Assembly: GCA_002082305.1 (NCBI GenBank) | Contig: LSNO01000093.1 | Location: forward strand, 1 to 64,000 | Reading direction: 5' to 3' | DNA length: 64,000 nucleotides | DNA from: SAR324 cluster bacterium SAR324-CTD7B | GTDB lineage: Bacteria > SAR324 > NAC60-12 | Part shown: positions 57,138-64,000 of the stretch, piece after piece | Layout: each line of letters opens with the position of its first letter | How positions within the stretch are numbered: position 1 is the first letter of the stretch | Translations under genes and position numbers: made by a program | Notes under the pieces: model-generated | What the model saw: the letters and a program-made list of their open reading frames with translations, nothing else | The model's database searches: none | Told to the model about the DNA's origin: nothing

Positions 57138-58886
57138 TTGGTGAAACTAACACTCGAAAGCTGTCGCCGTTTAACGGGTCCAAGTCTGTATTTCCAGAAT
57201 CCTGGAACTGTACTTGACGTTTTTGTTTCCGGGGTTAGGTTGGAAGATGTTGTGGCATGCTGGCAGGAAGAAGTTAATAAATTACGGGAGGCAGTCTCTT
57301 GGAAACTGTCACCCTTGCATGTCAGGGAAACACATCCACAGGGAGCGAGTTTGGCCTTCAATGCGTCTATGGACCTGGTTTACTCTGCATCTGAACTTAA
57401 TGAAGCAGCTTGGAACAACTCAGTCGCACGGCTTTATGGTGAAGTTCCTGAAGACTTCGATGGTATTGTATCAAAACTCAAAGCGCAAATAGAGCAGGAA
57501 AGCAACCCAGTCCTGCTAAAACTTAATGAGGCGGCAAACAAAAAAGGCATTCAACTACTGTCTGATGACGAAACCCTTACACTTGGCCTTGGAGTTGGCT
57601 CACAAAGCTGGTCTTTAAGGGAGCTTCCCAGTCCGGATGAGGTGGATTGGAATGCTCTCCACAACATCCCCGTAACACTTATCACCGGAACTAATGGCAA
57701 ATCTACCTCCGGTAGAATGCTAGCTGCTATTGTCAGTGCTGATGGGAAAACTCCTGGACTGACTTCTACCGACTGCATCCAGGTCGGAACTGATATTCTA
57801 GATACAGGAGATTATTCCGGACCGGGGGGAGCACTCGCGGTACTGAGTGATAAACGTGTGGAATTTGGTGTGCTTGAATCAGCGCGTGGCGGCATTCTAC
57901 GTCGGGGGCTGGGAGTGACTCAGGCTCAGGCCGGAATTATTACTAATGTAGCTGAAGAGCATTTGGGCGAATATGGTGTCCGGAGTCTCGCCGACCTTAT
58001 AGATGTAAAATTTACAATCCTACGTCCTCTTGAAATATTCGGGGGCATGCTGGTTCTCAATGCAGACGACGAAGGACTGGTGGAATACGCCAAAAATTTA
58101 AACCATCCTTTGTGTTGGTTCAGTCTGGAGAAAGACTCTCATATCCTGTATGAACACCGGAAACAGGGAGGTCCCATTTGTTATGTTGAACAGGGAAAAA
58201 TATATTTTCTGCATCACGATTCTGTCCAATTCATCCTGAATGTGAATGAAATTCCGATTACTCTAAATGGTGCTGCACGTTATAATGTAGCCAATTCTCT
58301 CGGTGTTATTGCTTTGGCCAAAAATTTGGGTTTCTCAAATGAAGTGATTGCAGGAGCACTTAAGAGCTTTCAGGGTGACCTCAAGGATAATCCCGGGCGA
58401 GGCAATTATCTGACACTTCCTCTTCCCAAACCAAATCGTTCTCAAAATTCAACAGAGGAGCAATCCTTTCAGGTGTTGATAGATTTTGCACATAATGCAC
58501 ACGGATTGAGTGCAATTTGTGAAACTCTCATCAGGCTTCCTGCAAAACGAAGGCTGGTTGTGGCTGGTCATGTTGGCAGCCATAGCGACGAAGAAATACG
58601 GGAAATGACTCGTGTGGTTGCCAAAATCAAACCGGAATATTTTTATTCTCCTGAAATGCTGGATTATTTACGGGGGAGAAAAGCAGGAGAAATCTCCAAA
58701 TTGGTTTTTGATGAATTACGGCAACTGGGATATGCTGAAGAAAAACTCAGCACGGCTAACACTTGCCTGGAGGCTGTAAAATCTGCAGTTGAGCATGTTC
58801 AAGCGGGCGACCTGCTGATGCTGGTTGGTCTTGACGAGCGAAAAGAAACTCTTGCTTATCTTGAAGAACTTAAATTGCAAATATAA
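57138..58886 (+). CDS. Cyanophycin-synthetase-like Mur ligase without ATP-grasp domain
   Basis: The 582-residue protein matches the C-terminal Mur-ligase half of CphA: P-loop GTNGKST at 184-190, GLTSTDCIQVG, VLESARGGILRRGLG, NVAEEHLGEYG, and DFAHNAHGLSA near the end. Residues 1-175 are not an ATP-grasp domain and resemble nothing I can name. It therefore could form only one of the two bonds, or work together with CphA. The start is TTG at 57138 (GTG at 57141 is the alternative), 26 bases behind cphA. Such stand-alone homologues next to cphA have, to my knowledge, no agreed function. Confidence 0.88.
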   Translation: MVKLTLESCRRLTGPSLYFQNPGTVLDVFVSGVRLEDVVACWQEEVNKLREAVSWKLSPLHVRETHPQGASLAFNASMDLVYSASELNEAAWNNSVARLYGEVPEDFDGIVSKLKAQIEQESNPVLLKLNEAANKKGIQLLSDDETLTLGLGVGSQSWSLRELPSPDEVDWNALHNIPVTLITGTNGKSTSGRMLAAIVSADGKTPGLTSTDCIQVGTDILDTGDYSGPGGALAVLSDKRVEFGVLESARGGILRRGLGVTQAQAGIITNVAEEHLGEYGVRSLADLIDVKFTILRPLEIFGGMLVLNADDEGLVEYAKNLNHPLCWFSLEKDSHILYEHRKQGGPICYVEQGKIYFLHHDSVQFILNVNEIPITLNGAARYNVANSLGVIALAKNLGFSNEVIAGALKSFQGDLKDNPGRGNYLTLPLPKPNRSQNSTEEQSFQVLIDFAHNAHGLSAICETLIRLPAKRRLVVAGHVGSHSDEEIREMTRVVAKIKPEYFYSPEMLDYLRGRKAGEISKLVFDELRQLGYAEEKLSTANTCLEAVKSAVEHVQAGDLLMLVGLDERKETLAYLEELKLQI

Positions 58887-58887
58887 A

Positions 58888-60384
58888 ATGTCTCAAACCA
58901 AAAAAGTCGATCTCATTCTGCGCAACGCCCGAATAATCGATGGTACAGGCGGGCCCTCTCAATACGGCGACGTGGCAATCCAAGACGATCGTCTGCTGGC
59001 AGTGGGTGAAACAGGTAATATTCAGGCAAGTCGTGAACTTGATGTGGGAGGAAAAGTGGTTTGTCCCGGTTTTGTTGATAGCCATACTCACGATGATCGA
59101 TTGTTACTCTCTGATCCAAACATGAGTTGTAAGGTTAGCCAGGGTGTAACCACTGTGGTTGCCGGAAACTGCGGGATAAGTCTCGCACCATTGCAAATAG
59201 ATCATCGGCCTCCTCCTCCGCTAGATGTGCTGGTTAAACACCAGGATCAATTCTTTAGCGGCTTTGGCACATACCTCCAGACATTAGCCGAAGAACCTCC
59301 TTCACTCAATGCTCTTTGTCAGGTGGGTCACACTACACTTCGGGCAGCTGTCATGGATTCTTATGATCGTCCTGCAAATGCAGAAGAAGTAAGTAAAATG
59401 CGAAAAATGCTGGAGGATTCTCTGGAAGCTGGAGCCTGTGGAATGAGTACCGGGCTTTTTTATGCACCCGCAAACGCAGCGCCAACTTCGGAGGTTATCG
59501 AACTCGCCCGCGCTTTGCATGAACACGGGGCTTTTCACACGACTCACATGCGGGACGAAGGCGAAGGGGTTGCCGATTCGTTGCGTGAAACATTCACTAT
59601 TGGAGCCGAAGCAGAAATTCCAGTGGTGATTTCACATCACAAATGCAGCGGTGCCCCCAATCACGGCCGTTCGTTGGAAACTTTAGCCCTGATTGATAAA
59701 GCAAGAAAGGTTCAAGCTTTAGGACTTGATGCTTATCCCTACACAGCCAGTTCGACTGTTCTTTCAGCCTATCGAAATTTCGAAGCAAAGAAGGTGTTGA
59801 TAACTTGGTCGGAGCCGATGCCGGAATATGCAGGGAGAGAGCTCTCTGAAATCGCCAAGGAACTAGGAATGAGCGAGAAAGAGGCCGTGGAAGCCCTGAA
59901 TCCTGGAGGTGGAATTTTTTTCATGATGGATGAAGAAGACGTACAACGCATCCTCGCCTTTCCACAAACCATGATCGGCTCGGATGGTCTGCCCTCCGAT
60001 ACGCACCCTCATCCACGGCTTTGGGGAACTTTCCCACGGGTCTTGGGACACTATGTCCGGGAGGTCAAGCTGTTCAGTCTCGAAGAGGCAGTGCGCAAAA
60101 TGACATCCCTGCCGGCAGCCTGTTTTGGTCTCAAGGAACGGGGAATACTTAAGCCTGGAAACTATGCCGATTTGGTTATTTTTGATCCGGATACCATTGT
60201 GGACAGTGCAACTTTTGATGACCCTGTTCGTCCTGCACAGGGCATTGAACAAGTTATGGTCAACGGTCGAGTGGTATGGAAAGATGGTGAACACACTGGC
60301 GATCGTCCTGGCCGGGCCCTGCGTCTTCAAGATTTGGCACCATTTCGTTTTGATGCGCACCCTGAAAACGTTTCTTCAATCTAG
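58888..60384 (+). CDS. N-acyl-D-amino-acid deacylase-like amidohydrolase
   Basis: The 498-residue protein is an amidohydrolase-superfamily member of the D-aminoacylase type: metal ligands HTHDD at 66-70, the cysteine ligand in GNCGIS (about Cys95), HMRDEGE, SHHKCSG, the catalytic aspartate in GSDGLPSDTHPHPR, and the C-terminal ADLVIFDPDT. Known members hydrolyse N-acyl-D-amino acids. The ATG follows the previous stop by one base, so translation is coupled to the Mur-type synthetase. I infer a role in breaking down beta-linked Asp-Arg dipeptides or a related acyl amino acid; the family itself does not show this. Confidence 0.88.
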   Translation: MSQTKKVDLILRNARIIDGTGGPSQYGDVAIQDDRLLAVGETGNIQASRELDVGGKVVCPGFVDSHTHDDRLLLSDPNMSCKVSQGVTTVVAGNCGISLAPLQIDHRPPPPLDVLVKHQDQFFSGFGTYLQTLAEEPPSLNALCQVGHTTLRAAVMDSYDRPANAEEVSKMRKMLEDSLEAGACGMSTGLFYAPANAAPTSEVIELARALHEHGAFHTTHMRDEGEGVADSLRETFTIGAEAEIPVVISHHKCSGAPNHGRSLETLALIDKARKVQALGLDAYPYTASSTVLSAYRNFEAKKVLITWSEPMPEYAGRELSEIAKELGMSEKEAVEALNPGGGIFFMMDEEDVQRILAFPQTMIGSDGLPSDTHPHPRLWGTFPRVLGHYVREVKLFSLEEAVRKMTSLPAACFGLKERGILKPGNYADLVIFDPDTIVDSATFDDPVRPAQGIEQVMVNGRVVWKDGEHTGDRPGRALRLQDLAPFRFDAHPENVSSI

Positions 60385-60487
60385 GACAGTAAGTACCCTC
60401 CTCCTTTTCTATAGCAAATAAAGGGAACTATAAAATCGTAGACCTGCACAAAGACTTTGCATTCACTGGATTTTAAGTTGTCAGGAA

Positions 60488-60516
60488 TTGACAGTGCTTA
60501 AAACTGGTAATAAATA
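60488..60516 (+). promoter_or_regulatory. Sigma70-type promoter of the M14-HpaB-RidA operon
   Basis: TTGACA (60488-60493) and TAAATA (60511-60516) are exactly 17 bases apart. The likely start of transcription is about 40 bases before the ATG at 60563. The perfect -35 box makes this one of the best promoter matches in the window. Confidence 0.65.
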
Positions 60517-60562
60517 TTCGAAATGTTATAGTGTTTCACTACTTTAACCATGAACAGAAATC

Positions 60563-61531
60563 ATGCCGACAAAAGACGATCTCACGTATCCTGTTTCGCT
60601 GACACCACCGGATATTTCCGCCTATCGAGCAGGAAATATTGGCGTGGAATATGTCCATCAATTTGATTCAGGAAAACCGGGTCCACATGTGATGATCAGC
60701 GCGGTGGTGCATGGAAACGAGTTATGTGGTGCTATAGCTGTGGATCATCTCCTGAAAAACGAAGCGCGTCCTCTTCATGGAAAACTGACTATGGCTTTTA
60801 TGAATGTGGAGGCATTCCTCAGATTTGATCCGGAAAATCCCACCGCGTCCCGGTATGTTGATGAAGACTTTAACCGACTTTGGACTACAGAAGTTTTAGA
60901 TGGGAATCGTGACAGCGTCGAATTAAGAAGAGCCCGTGAATTGCGTCCAATTGTGGATACCGTTGATTTTTTGCTGGACATCCACTCCATGCAAACCGTA
61001 ACCCCACCATTAATGATGGCCGGGCCACTTTCTAAAGGACGGAGATTTGCTGAACAGATTGGTATTCCTGAAACAGTTATCACGGATTCCGGACACAAAG
61101 CTGGACGTCGGATGCGTGACTACGAAGGATTTTCTGATCCGGACAGTCCAAAAAATGCTTTGCTTGTTGAATGCGGACAGCACTGGGAAAAAAGCAGTTC
61201 TGAGTTAGCAATCACCTCTGCTTGGCGTTTCCTTAGTATTCTTGGTGTAATTTTGGCAGAAACAGCTGCACCTCATTTACGTGTTTTGTCTCCGACTAAA
61301 CAACACTTCGTTGATGTTTCCGGACCGTATACCATCCAGACTGATTCGTTCCAATTTGTCGAACCGTTTGTCGGACTTGAGGTGATTCCTGCTGCAGGAA
61401 CTATTATCGGTCACGATGGGGACGACCCGGTAAAAACACCGTACAATAACTGCGTCCTCATCATGCCTTCCCGTCGACAGTTGCGGGGGGATTCGGCGGT
61501 TCGTTTCGGAAGGTTTTTAGACATGGCCTGA
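60563..61531 (+). CDS. M14 succinylglutamate desuccinylase/aspartoacylase-family protein
   Basis: The 322-residue zinc enzyme has the family motif VVHGNELCG with His50 and Glu53 as ligands, DEDFNRLW (about 100-107) for substrate binding, the third ligand His141 in LLDIHSMQ, and the catalytic glutamate Glu203 in LLVECGQHW. Relatives remove acyl groups from amino acids (AstE, aspartoacylase) or open related amides. The C-terminal third is a beta-rich domain typical of the family. The gene begins a plus-strand run with the HpaB, RidA and DUF1028 genes, so it probably serves the same unknown pathway. Confidence 0.85.
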   Translation: MPTKDDLTYPVSLTPPDISAYRAGNIGVEYVHQFDSGKPGPHVMISAVVHGNELCGAIAVDHLLKNEARPLHGKLTMAFMNVEAFLRFDPENPTASRYVDEDFNRLWTTEVLDGNRDSVELRRARELRPIVDTVDFLLDIHSMQTVTPPLMMAGPLSKGRRFAEQIGIPETVITDSGHKAGRRMRDYEGFSDPDSPKNALLVECGQHWEKSSSELAITSAWRFLSILGVILAETAAPHLRVLSPTKQHFVDVSGPYTIQTDSFQFVEPFVGLEVIPAAGTIIGHDGDDPVKTPYNNCVLIMPSRRQLRGDSAVRFGRFLDMA

Positions 61532-61565
61532 GTTAGGACAATTTCACTTAAAATTAAGGATCAAC

Positions 61566-63023
61566 ATGCTACGCACAGGAAACGAATACCGCGAATCTAT
61601 CAGGGACGGACGCGAAATCTGGATTGACGGAGAGCGCGTCCACGACATGACCACCCATCCGGCTTTCAAACCGATTATTGACGTGCGGGCAAGGATGTAC
61701 GATATGGCTCATGAAACTCAATATCAAGCTCAGTTGAGTTATCAAGATGCAGAAACCAAAGAACTCAATACCACTTTTCATAAACCGCCCCGAACTCCTG
61801 AAGATTGGCAGGAAAAAGATGCGGCTTTGGATGCCGTGATGAAAGACATCGGCGGCGTGGTGATTCGCGTGAGTGATGAATCGGTTGGAGAAATGTGGTC
61901 GCTTTACGATGGTCAGGAAATGCTCAATGAGGTCGATCCGCAGTTTGCGAAAAACATTGAACAGCATATTCTCCGGACAACCCGCGAAGACCCTTTTCAC
62001 GTTTCGGCCAATACCGATCCCAAAGGCGACCGCTCCAAAACGCCGCAGGAGCAAGACCCGGATATGTTACTGCACGTCGTCAAAGAAACCGATGCAGGGA
62101 TCATTGTGCGCGGTGCAAAATTTGAAACGGCGGCGTCCTATGCCAATCAAGCTTTTGTCAAACCGACCATTGCCGGATGGGCCGGAAACGAAAAACTTTC
62201 GGATTATGCGGTCAGTTTTATTTGCGATATGGGTGCTTCCGGACTCAAACACATTTGCCGGAGCGGATTCGCCGGACGCTTGCCGATCGAAGATTATCCG
62301 CTGGCCAACCGTTTTGATGAAGTCGATACTTTGCTGGTGTTTGATAATGTTTTGATTCCGTGGGAAAATGTGCTTTTTTATCGCCACACCAAAGCGGCGG
62401 CGTTTATCCGCGCCACGCTTCACCGTTACAGTGCTTATCCTTTTGTGATGCGTCTGCGTTATGTTGCGGACATGATCATCGGAGCCGCACTTTTCAATGT
62501 CAAACAAACCGGACTCGACAAAAATCAGGCAGTCCGCGAAAAACTGGCCACACTCGCCTGTTACCGCGAAGGAATTCACGCCCATCTCACGGCTTCGATT
62601 GCGTTGGCGGAAAAAAGCCCCGGCGGTTTGCTGATGCCAAACCAATCACTACTTTACACCGGACGAATTCACGCGTGTTCCGGACTTCCGGAAATGATAC
62701 ATTTAGCGCGTGAACTTTGCGGCGGACAAATTTGCATCACGCCCAACCATGCCGCATTTCAAGATACCGATTCCGGACAATGGCTGGAAAAATACTACAC
62801 CGTTAACGAAAACTGGATTGCGGAAGACCGCCGGAAATTGCTGGCTTTTGCCCGTGATTTACTCAATTCCGATTATGCCGGACATCGTTTGACTTTTCAG
62901 TTGTTTGCGCAGTCTCCGCCTTTTGCGCATCTGAATGCAGTCTATAACAATTTCGATTTTTCCGGGCCGCTGGATTTTGTCCGTAATGCCGCCGGATTGT
63001 CGGAAAAAGTGATGAAAACTTGA
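61566..63023 (+). CDS. 4-hydroxyphenylacetate 3-hydroxylase-family (HpaB) flavin monooxygenase
   Basis: The 485-residue protein belongs to the HpaB/PvcC family of FADH2-dependent monooxygenases with an acyl-CoA dehydrogenase fold. Supporting segments are MLRTGNEYRESIRDGREIWIDG at the start, DETD-like VKETDAGIIVRGAK in the middle, VLIPWENVLFYRH and the late GGQICITPNHAAFQ. The substrate is not evident; relatives hydroxylate aromatic or pyrrole-type compounds and need a separate flavin reductase, which is not in view. The gene has noticeably higher GC than those left of it. It is followed by a RidA gene 13 bases away. Confidence 0.85.
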   Translation: MLRTGNEYRESIRDGREIWIDGERVHDMTTHPAFKPIIDVRARMYDMAHETQYQAQLSYQDAETKELNTTFHKPPRTPEDWQEKDAALDAVMKDIGGVVIRVSDESVGEMWSLYDGQEMLNEVDPQFAKNIEQHILRTTREDPFHVSANTDPKGDRSKTPQEQDPDMLLHVVKETDAGIIVRGAKFETAASYANQAFVKPTIAGWAGNEKLSDYAVSFICDMGASGLKHICRSGFAGRLPIEDYPLANRFDEVDTLLVFDNVLIPWENVLFYRHTKAAAFIRATLHRYSAYPFVMRLRYVADMIIGAALFNVKQTGLDKNQAVREKLATLACYREGIHAHLTASIALAEKSPGGLLMPNQSLLYTGRIHACSGLPEMIHLARELCGGQICITPNHAAFQDTDSGQWLEKYYTVNENWIAEDRRKLLAFARDLLNSDYAGHRLTFQLFAQSPPFAHLNAVYNNFDFSGPLDFVRNAAGLSEKVMKT

Positions 63024-63036
63024 AAAGGAACATTTG

Positions 63037-63453
63037 ATGGCACACCAACGAATCAGAAAATTCAACACCAAAGACACTTATCCGGATCAGGATTTGGATA
63101 ATGATTTGTGTCAAGTGGTACGCGCCGGAAACACGCTTTATTTGCGTGGACAAGTCGGCACAGATTTTGACGGAAATCTCATTGGTTTCAATGACCCCGA
63201 AGCTCAAACCGAACAAGCGATGAAAAATGTCAAACAACTTTTGGAAGAAGCCGGAAGTTGTCTCGATCATGTTTGTAAAATCACGATTTATTTGACGAGC
63301 AGGGAAATTCGAGAAGCCGTTTATCGCACGGTCGGCAAATGGCTCAAAGGCGTGTTTCCGGTTTCAACCGGAGTCATTGTGGCAGGGTTGGCAAAACCGG
63401 AATGGTTGCTGGAAGTAGATGTGATTGCCGTAATACCGGAGGAGGACAAATGA
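63037..63453 (+). CDS. RidA/YjgF-family protein
   Basis: The 138-residue protein has the RidA fold: GNTLYLRGQVGTDFDGNL, QTEQAMKNVKQLLEEAGSCLDHVCKITIYLT and a C-terminal strand GLAKPEWLLEVDVIAVI. RidA proteins hydrolyse reactive imines or enamines, or act as deaminases in catabolic operons. The usual binding arginine in the VxxR-type motif is replaced in the late strand region, so activity may differ from canonical RidA. The ATG at 63037 follows a GGAAC box; the stop overlaps the DUF1028 start by four bases. Confidence 0.85.
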   Translation: MAHQRIRKFNTKDTYPDQDLDNDLCQVVRAGNTLYLRGQVGTDFDGNLIGFNDPEAQTEQAMKNVKQLLEEAGSCLDHVCKITIYLTSREIREAVYRTVGKWLKGVFPVSTGVIVAGLAKPEWLLEVDVIAVIPEEDK

Positions 63454-64000
63454 CGCTTTCCATTGTCGGACGCTGTCCGGAAACAGGGATGCTCGGCGGA
63501 TCAATCACTTCATCAAGCATTTGCGTGGCGAGTCGTTGTTTGTTCACGCGTTCCGGAGTTGGTGCGGCACTGTCGCAAAATGTCACGGATCCGCGTTTGG
63601 GAATCCGGATGCTCGATTTGCTGGAATCTCGCACCGGACGTTCCGGGGGAGCAGACGTAAACACGGCGATTTCCCAAGTTGTAGCGGAGGCAAATCACAT
63701 TGAATGGCGGCAACTCGTGCTTTTGGATTCTTCCGGAAAATCAGCCATTCACACCGGAGAAAAGGCATTGGGCCGAAACGCTTCCGCACAAGGAAATCAG
63801 TGCGCCGCCGCCGCAAATCTTTTGGCAAATGAAGAAGTTCCGCAAACAATGGTGACCGCTTTTGAACAAAGCTCCGGACATCTCGCACAAAGGCTTATCA
63901 CCGCTCTCGAAGCCGGAATTGCCGCCGGTGGCGAAGAAGGGCCGGTGCGTTCTGCCGGAGTGCAGGTCGTTCATAAAGTTTCGTGGCCCGTCGTTGATTT
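63450..64000 (+). CDS. DUF1028-family protein, cut by the window end
   Basis: The frame starts at ATG 63450, overlapping the RidA stop (ATGA) with a GGAGG box upstream, and stays open to the last base (183 codons seen). The N-terminus MTLSIVGRCPETGMLGGSI and the later GAALSQNVTDPRLGIRMLDLL are those of DUF1028, an Ntn-hydrolase-like family of unknown function found in catabolic clusters. A full-length member has about 220-300 residues, so up to about 115 are missing. Its coupling to RidA supports a shared pathway. Confidence 0.85.
   Translation, partial: MTLSIVGRCPETGMLGGSITSSSICVASRCLFTRSGVGAALSQNVTDPRLGIRMLDLLESRTGRSGGADVNTAISQVVAEANHIEWRQLVLLDSSGKSAIHTGEKALGRNASAQGNQCAAAANLLANEEVPQTMVTAFEQSSGHLAQRLITALEAGIAAGGEEGPVRSAGVQVVHKVSWPVVD

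Overview
The window reads as a chromosomal segment of a Gram-negative bacterium of moderate, slightly AT-rich composition. It carries MurJ, an LpoA-like periplasmic protein with a signal peptide, Tat and lipoprotein signals, YggT, and a BigR-type sulfide-detoxification operon. I infer a deep-branching proteobacterium, possibly marine and SAR324- or deltaproteobacteria-like; no rRNA or other decisive marker is present. I saw no tRNA, rRNA, CRISPR array, transposase or phage gene.

Left part (1-25 kb): a gene-poor 0.7 kb; selB with an LpoA-like gene; a sulfide/persulfide operon (an ArsR sensor with the two BigR/SqrR cysteines, an ETHE1-like dioxygenase fused to rhodanese, a TauE/SafE permease and a small membrane protein); a two-gene operon of unknown function; a FecR-domain gene broken by two in-frame stops; eno and murJ; then on the minus strand an M20 peptidase, kynureninase, a LysE-type exporter translationally coupled to a DapF-like protein with both catalytic cysteines replaced by serine, and an unknown single-pass membrane protein. 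A glutaredoxin-rhodanese fusion, an A-type Fe-S carrier, YggT and a 52-residue membrane protein follow on the plus strand.

Middle (23.9-50.9 kb, all minus strand): hisD, smc and a YgjP-like metallopeptidase, then the great translation cluster. Read in the direction of transcription it is rpsL, rpsG, fusA, tuf, rpsJ, rplD, rplW, rplB, rpsS, rplV, rpsC, rplP, rpmC, rpsQ, rplN, rplX, rplE, rpsN, rpsH, rplF, rplR, rpsE, rpmD, rplO, secY, rpmJ, rpsM, rpsK, rpoA, rplQ, followed by rimO, yebC, ruvC, ruvA and ssb. The str, S10, spc and alpha operons are thus joined. rplC and rpsD are missing from their usual slots, L17 carries a very long acidic tail, and RpoA has an acidic N-terminal extension. A good sigma70-type promoter precedes rpsL.

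Right part (51-64 kb, plus strand): a YyaL/DUF255 protein; a cyanophycin cluster (cyanophycinase, cyanophycin synthetase, a second Mur-ligase-type synthetase-like protein without ATP-grasp, and a tightly coupled N-acyl-D-amino-acid deacylase-like amidohydrolase) suggesting a store-and-recycle module for nitrogen; then, behind its own promoter, an M14 aspartoacylase-like enzyme, an HpaB-type flavin monooxygenase, a RidA protein and a DUF1028 protein cut by the window end, probably a catabolic pathway of unknown substrate.

Across the whole window the palindrome TCCGGA is strikingly frequent. All residue numbers, spacings and motif positions were read by hand; no database search was possible.
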